Assembly (NCBI RefSeq): GCF_004770145.1
Contig: NZ_RQFW01000010.1
Span: forward strand, 61,001 to 125,000
Source: Leptospira bourretii
GTDB taxonomy: Bacteria; Spirochaetota; Leptospiria; Leptospirales; Leptospiraceae
Length of the DNA: 64,000 nucleotides
Direction: 5' to 3'
Positions 27,917-36,686 of the stretch are shown here, in pieces (the stretch's first letter is position 1; each line of letters begins with the position of its first letter). The notes beneath the pieces were generated by a model that worked only from the letters and a program-made list of their open reading frames with translations, was not told the DNA's origin and searched no databases. The translations under genes were made by a program, and so were the position numbers.

Positions 27917-28956
27917 TCGCTAAATACCTTTCTTGTTTCGTCAATGAGGAGATGAATCGAAGTTTCTGGCGTAAATTGTAAAACTCCATGGCCAAGGCCT
28001 GCCACCCATCCTTTTCTTTCTTCTGAATCTAGGTCTTTGATGGGTAGAAGATACTCTCTAATTTTTTGTTTGAGGGTGGTAGGATCGGCAAAAAGAAGTT
28101 CTTGGTCAAAGTTCCCTTGGATAAATCCTTTGCCGCCAAAAGTTTTTAAAGTGTCTTGGATAGAAAAACGATGATCCACACCAAAACCTGCTAAGTTATT
28201 GATTTCATGAATTTGTTTTGCATGTTCTTCTGTAGAATTTTTTGCATAATAACCAATTTGTTTTGGAAACATTTTTGCAAACTCAGAAATCGGTTCTGTA
28301 ACGTAACGATTGAAGTTATAAGGATCTAACATTCCAGCAGCAGTATCAAAAATCATTACAACTTCGGCTCCGCCTTGCAATTGTAATTCGATATTTTGTT
28401 TCAAGAGAGGAAGAAGTGTAGCATAAAATTTATCTACAAAGTTTTGGTTTGTTTTGATAAAAGATAGGTTCCCATCATGTTTGCCTATACTTGCATATGT
28501 CATTAGAGTGAAGGGTCCACCTACAAATCCAATGAGAGATACGTCTTTTGGTAAAACTTCTCTTGTTCGAATGACTGCTTCTTTTTGAAATTTTAATCCT
28601 TCGATTGCCTCTTCTGGAGATTTTAAACGTTTTAAATCATTTTCCGAAGTGAGAGAAAACGAAAGTTTAGGGCCTGGGTCATACGTTAAACCCATACCGA
28701 GTGCTTCTAGAGGAAAAAGAAGATCAGAAAAAAGAATACTAACATCAAAACCAAATTCTTTAACAGGACCAAGCGCTACCTCTGCAGCGAGTTCAGGTTG
28801 TTTGCATAAATCCATAAAACTATAAGTTTCTTTGAGTTTACGATAATGAGAGTGGTATCTACCTGCCTGGCGCATAAACCATATCGGTGGGACTGCTTGA
28901 GGAATTAAGTTTAAAGCATTTTCAAATTTTTCATTTCTGAATGAAGTAGTAATCAT
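27913..28956 (-). CDS. hemE: Uroporphyrinogen decarboxylase
   Basis: HemE removes four carboxyl groups from uroporphyrinogen III to give coproporphyrinogen III. The 347-residue protein carries [21 protein letters not shown], the invariant N-terminal signature with its arginines, and [17 protein letters not shown] with the catalytic aspartate. [16 protein letters not shown] is the third signature. Length and order are standard. It stands third from last in the heme operon, with ATGA overlaps on both sides. This is the point where heme synthesis parts from siroheme synthesis. Confidence 0.94.
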   Translation of the reverse strand: MITTSFRNEKFENALNLIPQAVPPIWFMRQAGRYHSHYRKLKETYSFMDLCKQPELAAEVALGPVKEFGFDVSILFSDLLFPLEALGMGLTYDPGPKLSFSLTSENDLKRLKSPEEAIEGLKFQKEAVIRTREVLPKDVSLIGFVGGPFTLMTYASIGKHDGNLSFIKTNQNFVDKFYATLLPLLKQNIELQLQGGAEVVMIFDTAAGMLDPYNFNRYVTEPISEFAKMFPKQIGYYAKNSTEEHAKQIHEINNLAGFGVDHRFSIQDTLKTFGGKGFIQGNFDQELLFADPTTLKQKIREYLLPIKDLDSEERKGWVAGLGHGVLQFTPETSIHLLIDETRKVFSE

Positions 28957-30236
28957 TTTTTTTCCTGTAGCGCCTGTTTGGTTTTATTTAACGTTTCTTC
29001 TATTACTTCGTCACTGTGGACAGTAGACAAAAATCCAACTTCATATCCGCTTGGCGCGAGATACACACCAGCATTTAGAAGTTTATGAAAAAAAACTGCG
29101 AACTTTGTTTTATGGTCGCTTGGGATGTTGGATATGGTTCGAACAGGATCTTTAGTTTTTCCTTTTAACCAGAATAGGCTTCCAAATGTAACAGCTTCCC
29201 AGTCTTTTTCCCCTGACTCTTCTAATAATTTTAAGATTCCAGAAGTGAGTTTTTTTGTTTTTGATTCTAATTCAGGGTAAGGATTTTCATTCCAGGCTTT
29301 TGTTAAAGTTTTAAGACCAGCCCGCATACCAATAGGATTTGCCGATAAGGTTCCTGCTTGGTAAACAGGTCCACTGGGTGCGACTAAGTCCATAAGATCT
29401 TTTTTACCTGCATATGCGCCGACAGGAAAACCACCACCGATGATTTTACCGTAACAAACTAAGTCAGGAACAATTCCTGTAAGACCTGCCATACCTTGAA
29501 ATGATACTCGAAAGCCTGAGATCACTTCATCAAACAAAAGTAAGGTTCCATATTTACTGGTAAGTTCTCTGCATTTTTTTAAGAATTCTGTACGTTGTGG
29601 AAGAAGTCCATAGTTTGCAGGAATCGGTTCAATGGCGAGGCAGGCAATGTCTTTTCCTTGTTCTTGAAACAGTTTTTCTAACGCATTTTCGTCATCTAAC
29701 GGTAGTACAAGGGTGTTTTGAATGATTTCAGGACCAATCCCTTTGCTATCACTGGAACCTAGGCCGGCAAGACCGGAACCTGCCTTTACAAGTAATTGGT
29801 CGAGGTGTCCATGATAACATCCGTCAAATTTTAAAATTTTACTTCTACCAGTGGCTGCCCTTGCCACTCGGAGAGCACTCATCACCGCTTCCGTTCCTGA
29901 GTTGACGAAACGAATTTTTTCTGCCCAAGGAATACGGCTTGTGATGAACTCAGCTAGTTCTAAGGAATAAGGTTCGCAGGCACCAAATGACCATGCTTTT
30001 TTTACTGTATCTTCCACCACTTCTTGGATTTCTGGATGTCTATGTCCGAAGAGTAGTGGACCAAAACTCAAACAATAGTCTATGTATTGTTTTCCTTCGA
30101 CTGACTTTAAATAGGCGCCATTTGCTTCAGTGAAAAAAATAGGTGTACCACCAACAGAGGCAAAGGAACGAACAGGACTATGTACGCCACCGGGAACAAC
30201 ATTTTTGGAACGAAGAAAGAGTTCTTCTGAATTCAT
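28953..30236 (-). CDS. hemL: Glutamate-1-semialdehyde 2,1-aminomutase
   Basis: This 427-residue PLP-dependent aminomutase makes 5-aminolevulinate from glutamate-1-semialdehyde. The PLP lysine is K264 in [17 protein letters not shown], and [13 protein letters not shown] carries the ring-binding aspartate. [20 protein letters not shown] is the phosphate-contacting loop. HemL works with HemA, encoded in the same operon, in the C5 route. It overlaps hemB and hemE by four bases (ATGA) each. Confidence 0.95.
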   Translation of the reverse strand: MNSEELFLRSKNVVPGGVHSPVRSFASVGGTPIFFTEANGAYLKSVEGKQYIDYCLSFGPLLFGHRHPEIQEVVEDTVKKAWSFGACEPYSLELAEFITSRIPWAEKIRFVNSGTEAVMSALRVARAATGRSKILKFDGCYHGHLDQLLVKAGSGLAGLGSSDSKGIGPEIIQNTLVLPLDDENALEKLFQEQGKDIACLAIEPIPANYGLLPQRTEFLKKCRELTSKYGTLLLFDEVISGFRVSFQGMAGLTGIVPDLVCYGKIIGGGFPVGAYAGKKDLMDLVAPSGPVYQAGTLSANPIGMRAGLKTLTKAWNENPYPELESKTKKLTSGILKLLEESGEKDWEAVTFGSLFWLKGKTKDPVRTISNIPSDHKTKFAVFFHKLLNAGVYLAPSGYEVGFLSTVHSDEVIEETLNKTKQALQEKK

Positions 30237-31186
30237 GAATACAACCTTTGTGCAATTCTTGCACCATATGTAATTAAATAAGAAGACCCGGCTCTTCTAA
30301 AGACATCCCAAGTTTCTTTTAATCCATCTTCAAAATTTAAAAATCCTTCGTTGGCTAAATATACTAAACTTGCATATTCGCCACTGACTTGATAAGCACC
30401 TGTAGGAAGACCTGTTTTTTCTTTGATTGGTCCAATGAGATCAATGGCTGTCATTCCTGGTTTCACCATAAGTAAATCCGCACCTTCTTCTTTATCGCGA
30501 ATGGATGTGTGGATCGCAGTATCACGATCACGAACGTCCAGTTGGTATCCGCTTCGATCTCCAAATTGTGGAGAAGAATCGGCTGCTCCACGGAATGGTC
30601 CGTAAAAGTTACTTTTGAATTTTGTGGAGTAACTCATGATCGGTACCATCGTATGTCCATTTGCATCCAAAATCCTTCTATGTGATCCCACTCTACCATC
30701 CATCATATCACTCGGTGCAATTCCATCTGCTCCTGCATCAGCATAAATCAATGCAAGATCGGATAACCGTTTTAAAGTTAAATCGAGATCGATAGTTCCT
30801 GATTTGTGGAAGTGGCAACAATGCCCCGTGGTTGTCACAGAACAGATACAAGTGTCCAACCAGAGAAACATATTTGGAAAAGTTTTTTTAATGAGACTGA
30901 TGTTGGAATGATAGAAGTCTTTTGGAAAACTGGTGTCTGATTTATCTTTTGGCACCATAAATAATAAAAACTGAGATACTCCTGTTTTTAAATCGGATTC
31001 GATTTGTGTTAAGATGGATTGGTTTGTATCACGATAAACACCTGGTAATCCTTTGATCGGTTCCTTTTCGAATAGACCTTCCGCAAGGAAAAGAGGTTGG
31101 ATCATTTTGTTTACATTTAATGACCCCGTTTCACCTAAGTTTCTTAAGTACTGGCTGGAACGTAATCGAAGTGTTTGTTTTTTCAT
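30233..31186 (-). CDS. hemB: Delta-aminolevulinic acid dehydratase (porphobilinogen synthase)
   Basis: HemB condenses two aminolevulinate molecules to porphobilinogen. The 317-residue protein has Schiff-base lysines K189 ([15 protein letters not shown]) and K242 (LLMVKPGM), and a cysteine-rich metal loop [17 protein letters not shown] that suggests zinc use. I chose the ATG at 31186, which overlaps the hemCD stop as ATGA, the pattern used at every later junction in this operon; an earlier in-frame codon at 31210 would lie inside hemCD. Confidence 0.94.
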   Translation of the reverse strand: MKKQTLRLRSSQYLRNLGETGSLNVNKMIQPLFLAEGLFEKEPIKGLPGVYRDTNQSILTQIESDLKTGVSQFLLFMVPKDKSDTSFPKDFYHSNISLIKKTFPNMFLWLDTCICSVTTTGHCCHFHKSGTIDLDLTLKRLSDLALIYADAGADGIAPSDMMDGRVGSHRRILDANGHTMVPIMSYSTKFKSNFYGPFRGAADSSPQFGDRSGYQLDVRDRDTAIHTSIRDKEEGADLLMVKPGMTAIDLIGPIKEKTGLPTGAYQVSGEYASLVYLANEGFLNFEDGLKETWDVFRRAGSSYLITYGARIAQRLYS

Positions 31187-32736
31187 GGTTTTATATACCT
31201 TTCTACCCAAGAATCAAATGATAAAGATACAAAAACTCTAGTCGATGCTGCGGTTTCACCTATTGTCTGTTTGATTTTTTTGAACGTTGATCCTGGACCT
31301 ACAAAATGAATGACATTTAATAATTCTGGGAATCTTTTTGTAATGATATCAAATTCCGAACCACTCCGCCAGTAAGCTGCTTTGATTTTGGAAATATCAA
31401 AAGGAACAGGAATTTCCGGTGCTGAAACAAAGTAGGTAGGGACAACCGGATAAATGCTATTATGTTTGTCCGAGTCAACATGAGTCAGTTTTACAAATTT
31501 CGGACTTCTTCCTAAAAGAAGTTCAATGTTTGGTGGCTCGCTTTCACCTAATCCATCACAGGTCCCGTTTACCCAAAATCCTCTAAGAGCTAAGTCTTTC
31601 CAAGTTGAAAGACCAGCAGACCAAAGGATTTGATTTGTTGGGTTGACTGACAAATCCAGTGGAAATGCATAACCTCTGGATACAAAAACATCTACATCTT
31701 TTGGTAGCGCATATGTTAGACGTTCCCTTTGTCTTGCAGCCATCTTTGCGTTCGGAGGCCAAACCTCATTTCGGTGATAACTTAGATCGGGACTATCTGA
31801 CAATTCTTTTGTGAATAATGTTTTTCCATCTTCAGTTTCTCCTCTAACAAAAGTTATTTTTCCATATTCTCTCGTTAAAACAGAAACTCCAATTTTTTGA
31901 TGGCAACCACCACCATACTGAGATAAAATTTTTCTTTCTTCGTTTGCAGTTAATTCGGCGTCGGCATTTGAAATTTCTCTTAGGATCGCTTCCAAATGTT
32001 TATCTTCTTTTCTAATTTCGGCACAAAGAGCTCCTTGTGCGGGGGCACTAGGGAAAATGGAAGAAGGCATCACCATAAATAGTGAAAGGTTGATTGTTTC
32101 TCTGATTAGTTGTTTTACTTCACCAAGTTCAGGGATTTGATTTTCTTCATCATTGAAACTAAGGATTCTATCTAAAGCCGCTTTTGCAACGAGGATTCCT
32201 CCATTTTCATGTTCCATATATTTTCGAAGTCTTGTTTGGATATTTCCTCTGACAGATTCGATTTTGACTTGGAATGTATTAATCGGAGTTGGGAAGTAAG
32301 ATTTAACAAAATCACGGATGTGATGTTCTCTCCGCGGTGAAGAAGTAAGGATTGTGATTTCTGTTGGTGCTGAGATCCATTTGTTTCTTTTGAATAACAA
32401 AACATCCCGAACATCTTCTCTTGGTAAGATGGGAACTAAAAGAGTATCTTTACGTTCTCTTAAATCCATATCTTTCCAAGAATGAATGACGATATCTATT
32501 TTATGATTTAGTAAATCTTCTTGAAGGTCTTTTGTGAAAATTCCCTGTCCGGCAAATTGCCAAAGAGGAGTTTTGAGATCTTTATCACCTGCAGATTCTC
32601 TAAAAACAGTTTGGAATTCTTTCGTTTTGTTTTTTTGTCGGAGTGCTTTGGTTACAGATAGAATTTGAATTCGAGAAAGAAGGGAGGACCTTCCTCCTAT
32701 TTTGATGATATCAGACAAGTAAATCTTCCCATCCAT
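31183..32736 (-). CDS. hemCD: Fused porphobilinogen deaminase / uroporphyrinogen III synthase
   Basis: The 517-residue protein joins two enzymes. Residues 1 to about 310 are HemC: catalytic aspartate D89 in HSWKD, arginine-rich TSSPRREHHIRD, and cofactor cysteine C278 in YGGGCHQKIGV. Residues about 345-517 (from DVDVFVSRGYAFPLDLS) follow the loose pattern of HemD, including FVGPGSTFKKIKQTI and VFVSLSFDSW. HemC makes the linear tetrapyrrole and HemD closes it with inversion of ring D. No separate hemD is seen. To my knowledge a hemC-hemD fusion has been reported in Leptospira. The start overlaps hemA by 26 bp. Confidence 0.88.
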   Translation of the reverse strand: MDGKIYLSDIIKIGGRSSLLSRIQILSVTKALRQKNKTKEFQTVFRESAGDKDLKTPLWQFAGQGIFTKDLQEDLLNHKIDIVIHSWKDMDLRERKDTLLVPILPREDVRDVLLFKRNKWISAPTEITILTSSPRREHHIRDFVKSYFPTPINTFQVKIESVRGNIQTRLRKYMEHENGGILVAKAALDRILSFNDEENQIPELGEVKQLIRETINLSLFMVMPSSIFPSAPAQGALCAEIRKEDKHLEAILREISNADAELTANEERKILSQYGGGCHQKIGVSVLTREYGKITFVRGETEDGKTLFTKELSDSPDLSYHRNEVWPPNAKMAARQRERLTYALPKDVDVFVSRGYAFPLDLSVNPTNQILWSAGLSTWKDLALRGFWVNGTCDGLGESEPPNIELLLGRSPKFVKLTHVDSDKHNSIYPVVPTYFVSAPEIPVPFDISKIKAAYWRSGSEFDIITKRFPELLNVIHFVGPGSTFKKIKQTIGETAASTRVFVSLSFDSWVERYIKP

Positions 32737-33583
32737 TCATAATATGTATTTGTTCTTCCTCCCGTTCCCTTGTGAGTTCCGTTAGAAAAAACTGTAAATC
32801 CATTTTAACTGATTGGATTTGTTCGTCCGTTTCCTGGAGATCACTTAAAATTTGTGATAGAGGAATGTAGTTTTTATAATTATGGTTTTTGATTGTTGTC
32901 TCTCTAAAATCTAAAATGAAAGAGGAACTTTCTATCATGAAATCCCAGTTAAACGGTAAAAAACTTGAAGCAATGACGATTGCTTCATCTCCCGGCTGGT
33001 AATCTTCCCAGTGATGAGTTGTAATTGGAAATTCTTTTTGTAACTCGTTTAATTTTGTTTGGTTTCGACCAATGAGTCGGACATCTTTGCCTTTTGAAAT
33101 AAGATAAGGAAGAATGGAAGTCGCAAGTTTTCCAGTTCCAAGTAAGGTAACGGAATTGTGTTTTTGTAAATATGACTCAGCTATACTTCCATAGGTTTGT
33201 CTTCCAAGTCCCGTTAGGTATTTGGAACGGATTTGTTTTGTGTGTTCTAATATTTGGTCTCGTAATCGTAAGAGAGAAAGTGCAAATGTAGACTCAGTTA
33301 CTTTTTCTTCCCGGAAACGATCGCGAAACTGTGCTTGGATTTCAGATTCTCCAAATAATTTTGATCGTAAGCCGGAAACAACTTCGAGTAAAAATCGGTA
33401 AGCTTCAAATCCGTGAAAAACTTCGTAACCTTTGTAAAAACGTTCGGTCTCTGCAATGGGAAATAGGCGACGATCTCCGAATGCAATATTTCTTTGGCAT
33501 GTTTGCCAAACCTCTAAACCATCATCGTCTAAAGGGTTGCCTACTGGATCATTTGAATGTAATAGAATCAGGTTCGACCACAT
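32711..33583 (-). CDS. hemA: Glutamyl-tRNA reductase, compact form
   Basis: HemA reduces glutamyl-tRNA to glutamate-1-semialdehyde with NADPH. The thioester cysteine is C29 in VWQTCQRN (STCNR in other bacteria), FGESEIQAQFR matches the GEpQIlgQ motif, and VTLLGTGKLATSILPYL is the NADPH site. At 290 residues it is far shorter than the usual 420. The normal N-terminal leader before the cysteine is reduced and the C-terminal dimerisation helices are almost gone. An in-frame TAG nine bases before the ATG rules out a longer start. It heads the heme operon, with a hem-box 32-47 bp upstream. Confidence 0.88.
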   Translation of the reverse strand: MWSNLILLHSNDPVGNPLDDDGLEVWQTCQRNIAFGDRRLFPIAETERFYKGYEVFHGFEAYRFLLEVVSGLRSKLFGESEIQAQFRDRFREEKVTESTFALSLLRLRDQILEHTKQIRSKYLTGLGRQTYGSIAESYLQKHNSVTLLGTGKLATSILPYLISKGKDVRLIGRNQTKLNELQKEFPITTHHWEDYQPGDEAIVIASSFLPFNWDFMIESSSFILDFRETTIKNHNYKNYIPLSQILSDLQETDEQIQSVKMDLQFFLTELTREREEEQIHIMNGWEDLLV

Positions 33584-33614
33584 AATTTTATTCTATCAAA
33601 TACAAAGTTCCAAC

Positions 33615-33630
33615 TGTCACAAGATTGTCA
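33615..33630 (-). promoter_or_regulatory. hem-box, predicted HemR binding site
   Basis: On the minus strand the sequence is TGACA-ATCTTG-TGACA, an exact match to the TGACA-N6-TGACA direct repeat described for the Leptospira response regulator HemR upstream of hemA. The 3' copy overlaps a plausible -35 position, with TAGAAT as a possible -10 box 19 bases on, and the hemA start is 32 bp away. This implies that the whole operon responds to heme through HemK/HemR; neither is encoded in the window. It lies in the shared 106-bp gap with msrB. Confidence 0.82.
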
Positions 33631-33689
33631 GTCTCTAAAAAAATAAAATATGATATTGAAACTTAGTCTCAATTAATAAGGATTGGTTT

Positions 33690-34070
33690 ATGAAGCACGA
33701 AGAAAATTGGAAAGAAAAACTCACTCCCTTACAATACCAAGTCACTAGGGAAAAAGGCACCGAACGCCCGTTTACTGGTGAGTATTATGAACATAAAGAA
33801 CAAGGTACATATCTTTGTGTTTGTTGTGGTGAAGCATTGTTTTCTTCTAATGCAAAATATGATTCTGGTAGTGGTTGGCCTAGTTACTATGAACCGGTTC
33901 GTAAGGAAGCAGTGGCAACCGAGTCAGACCAAAGCCATGGGATGGTGAGAACCGAGATCCACTGCCAAAACTGTGGTGCGCATCTTGGACATGTTTTCCC
34001 CGATGGGCCAAAGCCAACTGGTTTGCGATACTGTGTAAACTCAGCTTCTTTAAAATTCCAAAAAGAATAA
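33690..34070 (+). CDS. msrB: Peptide-methionine (R)-S-oxide reductase
   Basis: The 126-residue cytoplasmic enzyme reduces the R form of methionine sulfoxide. Structural zinc is held by C43/C46 (CVCC) and C92/C95 (CQNC), and the catalytic cysteine is C115 in [21 protein letters not shown] and [10 protein letters not shown] are family signatures. AAGGA lies eight bases before the ATG. It diverges from hemA, so an oxidative-stress link with heme control is possible but not shown. Confidence 0.95.
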   Translation: MKHEENWKEKLTPLQYQVTREKGTERPFTGEYYEHKEQGTYLCVCCGEALFSSNAKYDSGSGWPSYYEPVRKEAVATESDQSHGMVRTEIHCQNCGAHLGHVFPDGPKPTGLRYCVNSASLKFQKE

Positions 34071-34123
34071 GTAGTAAATGTAGGATTGATCTGATTGATT
34101 TTTTAGGTTATGGATTTTCTTTA

Positions 34124-34208
34124 GAAAGTCGGTTACTTTCGAAATTGAGTTACTAAAGAAAGTCAGTTACTTTGGATACTTACTTTCTTTGGTAAGTGAC
34201 TTACTCTT
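34124..34208. repeat. Five-copy degenerate 17-bp tandem repeat
   Basis: Copies start at 34124, 34141, 34158, 34175 and 34192, exactly 17 bases apart. The clearest are GAAAGTCGGTTACTTTC and GAAAGTCAGTTACTTTG (first and third); the second, fourth and fifth match this at about 12 of 17 positions. Each strong copy folds as GAAAGT-N5-ACTTTC. The last copy runs over the stop codon of the leftward gene. It may be a length-variable minisatellite or a bidirectional transcription end between convergent genes. Confidence 0.7.
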
Positions 34209-34647
34209 TTAACCAGGATACTTCGACACAACCATCAGGTTTTCTGTTGTCGGGCATAACTGCTCGGTCAAAAGCAACCGCTCCAAGGTTTACGCCGATA
34301 CGGAGGGCAATTCGTTTTGCTAAATGAGAGTATTGGTTGGCCTCGCATCGATTTCCTAACCGGGATTCCAATTTGGAAATCTGCAAGAGAAGGCTTGCGT
34401 TTCCTTCTGACTCTTTCATTCCAATCGCATGTTTGAGTTGAATGGCTTTTTTTAGGTCTTCTCTGGCAGAAAGTAAGTCGTTACTTTCCATTTTGACAAT
34501 CGCTCTTTCTTCCAGACTCAGGATGACGGAAGGGATGCGAGAAAGCCTCGCACTGCGGAGGATGTCTTCTGCGGATTCATCCAGGAGGGGATTTGCATGC
34601 AAACCAAAAGAAATGATGAATAGTATAGCAATTTGGTGTTTGATCAT
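34201..34647 (-). CDS. Small exported hypothetical protein, TPR-like
   Basis: The 148-residue protein has a signal peptide (MIKHQIAILFIISFGLHA). Helical residues follow with TPR-like spacing: LEERAIVKMESNDLLSAREDLKKAIQLKHAIG and ASLLLQISKLESRLGNRCEANQYSHLAKRIAL. Two cysteines near the C-terminus may form a disulfide. I cannot name a function. Its 3' end overlaps the 17-bp tandem repeat. Confidence 0.6.
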   Translation of the reverse strand: MIKHQIAILFIISFGLHANPLLDESAEDILRSARLSRIPSVILSLEERAIVKMESNDLLSAREDLKKAIQLKHAIGMKESEGNASLLLQISKLESRLGNRCEANQYSHLAKRIALRIGVNLGAVAFDRAVMPDNRKPDGCVEVSWLKE

Positions 34648-34751
34648 ACAATTGGTGCCTCACTGACTCCCTATAAACTCTAGTGTGCATAATTTGTGCC
34701 AATTGGAATAAATACTCATAGACGATATCGAACCTGAGTTTCCAATGAAAC

Positions 34752-35099
34752 TGACTCTGGCCGAGCGATCGCCTTTTTTCTTTCTTCCGGGAGGAAAGGG
34801 GAGGAAAGTCCGGACACTAGGGGACAATCGGACCGAGTAACACTTGGGCTTTTGGGTTCTAGAAATGGAATCCAAGGGACGGAAAGTGCAACAGAAAGTA
34901 AACCGCCTATCTTTGGTAGGTAAGGGTGAAATGGTGGGGTAAGAGCCCACCGCTCTATTTGTGAGAATAGAGGCGGGTAAACCCTCCGATGTGCAATCTC
35001 AAGTAATCAACCGCTACGAGCATGTCCCGCCAGGTTGTGGGTAGAGAGCATCAGATAAATGATCGCATAAAACAGAATCCGGCTTATGGGCCAGAGTCA
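34752..35099 (+). ncRNA. rnpB: RNase P RNA (bacterial type A)
   Basis: The catalytic RNA of RNase P is recognised by its universal segments: GAGGAAAGTCCGGAC at 34801-34815, GGGTGAAATGGTGGGG with AAGAGCCCACCG at 34924-34952, and ACAGAATCCGGCTTA at 35072-35086. The ends pair as helix P1 (TGACTCTGGCC at 34752-34762 with GGCCAGAGTCA at 35089-35099), which fixes the mature limits to within a few bases. A run of seven T follows at 35102-35108 and could end transcription. Its last 16 bases overlap the end of a convergent protein gene on the other strand. Confidence 0.95.
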
Positions 35100-36643
35100 C
35101 CTTTTTTTAAAATGGATTGTATCACTTCTTCTTCGTTAGGTGGATAAAAAACACAAACTAAACTTCTGATTTTCAAAATGGTTTCTGCGAGAGTTGTTCT
35201 TGTTTCTGTTTGGTTCCAATTTTCAAAACCGATGAGAATCCCACAGGTTTCTTCCATTCCAACAAATTCCTTTGCAGAATAGTGACGCATACCATTTTCA
35301 TTTAGAAATTGTTTTAATCCGGTCTCTTTAATGTATTCTTCTGATTTGTAGATGACTACGATTTCATCGTTTTCTACTTCTAAAACTTTTTTTGCATATC
35401 CAAAGCACCATCTAATTTGGTCAGAGAGGTCCTCGTCATTTTTTATAAATTGGATATCTGAAAGATGGTTTTGAATTGGAGATTCAGAAAAATCATTGAG
35501 TAAGGCATTGGCAAAGTTGACGATTTCTGGCGAATTTCTGATGTTTCGTTTGATATCCCATATATGAACAGGAAGGGAATTCCAGTAATCTAACATTGGC
35601 GAAGTCATATACTTAAATTGACGGGATATAAAAAGGATCCAATTTTTATGCTCCCAAAAATATTTTGATAAAAATAATAAAACTTCCGTTTCTGGTTTTT
35701 GATCTAAAATATCTTCAATTCCATCCGCAATCAAAAGATCGATATTGTTGTGATTGATTTCGTTAATATTTGTTATAAGTTCAATATTGTTTTGTTCTGG
35801 AATATTGGCTAACTCATCTTTCCAAATTTCGTAAAGTGCTTTTGCACCTTGCCATAATAATACTTTTTTCCCTGCCCGTGCATTTTGTAATGCCAATTCA
35901 CCAGCAAGAATTGATTTTCCAGAACCAGTGCTACCAAAAACTATATTATGAGAATAATTGTTGATACCTTCAACAAGTTGAAACTGTTCTTTTGTAAAAA
36001 ATAATAAATTTTCCTCTTCTTTTTCTTTTTGAGATCGGAAAGTTTGAAAGAAGTTTAGGTTTTTTTTAATAATCTCGTGAGCCTTCACTAAAACAGATTC
36101 TGGTAAAGGTTCTCTGTTGTATCGAAAGAGGATGGATTCTAAAACAGAATTTAAATCGATGTCATCCTCTACTTCTTTTCCACCAAACACATACAGGTGC
36201 ATATCGTTCGGTAAATGAAATTCTTTTCTTTCGTTTTTTAAAAAGAATATGGCACTATCATAATAATCTACTGGAAATAAATCGGTAAGTTGGTTGTGGT
36301 TTTTAAAAAATTCGCGGATTAGATCCCTTTGGGTTTGGACTTGTTCAATTGGATTTGAATATGACTTCCCTTCAACCGGTTTCCATTCTCTCTCTCTTAC
36401 GTTATAAAATTCCCATTCACCTTTTTTTTGTCTCCACTTCCCATTTTTTAGTTCAATCGTAATCACTCCGTACGGTGAGATCACTAGGAAGTCAATTTCC
36501 CGCATTGGAATATCTGGAGTGATGAGGGTAATGGAATAATAAATACTACAATTTAAGCGAATTTCTTTGGAAAAACGGTTATAAAAATGGGATTCTAGCG
36601 AAATATCTTTCGCTTTTCCGTGAAACTGTTTTGGATAGATCAT
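35084..36643 (-). CDS. NERD nuclease-related domain fused to a P-loop helicase-like ATPase
   Basis: The 519-residue cytoplasmic protein starts with a NERD domain: E49-x-D51 in MREIDFLVISPYGVITIELKNGK with E64 and K66 gives the E-x-D...E-x-K nuclease-fold core. A Walker A motif GSTGSGKS (residues 237-244) follows, and a weak Walker B (IDLLIADGIEDI) instead of a helicase DExx box. The later region (NIRNSPEIVNFANALL) recalls motif IV of superfamily 1 helicases. Such fusions are thought to act on DNA or RNA and some occur in defence islands; this one stands alone beside housekeeping genes. The last codons overlap rnpB on the opposite strand. Confidence 0.78.
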   Translation of the reverse strand: MIYPKQFHGKAKDISLESHFYNRFSKEIRLNCSIYYSITLITPDIPMREIDFLVISPYGVITIELKNGKWRQKKGEWEFYNVREREWKPVEGKSYSNPIEQVQTQRDLIREFFKNHNQLTDLFPVDYYDSAIFFLKNERKEFHLPNDMHLYVFGGKEVEDDIDLNSVLESILFRYNREPLPESVLVKAHEIIKKNLNFFQTFRSQKEKEEENLLFFTKEQFQLVEGINNYSHNIVFGSTGSGKSILAGELALQNARAGKKVLLWQGAKALYEIWKDELANIPEQNNIELITNINEINHNNIDLLIADGIEDILDQKPETEVLLFLSKYFWEHKNWILFISRQFKYMTSPMLDYWNSLPVHIWDIKRNIRNSPEIVNFANALLNDFSESPIQNHLSDIQFIKNDEDLSDQIRWCFGYAKKVLEVENDEIVVIYKSEEYIKETGLKQFLNENGMRHYSAKEFVGMEETCGILIGFENWNQTETRTTLAETILKIRSLVCVFYPPNEEEVIQSILKKGDSGP

Positions 36644-36686
36644 TTTTTAGTTCTGTAAACTGAGTGCCAGTGTTTCCATTGGTGAT

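Noticed and set aside
34120..34210. CRISPR array
   Set aside because: The 17-bp units are contiguous without unique spacers and no cas genes are near.
34660..34950. Leftward 96-residue reading frame upstream of the small exported protein
   Set aside because: It lies across the RNase P RNA, whose conserved segments fully explain the sequence; the protein has no recognisable features.
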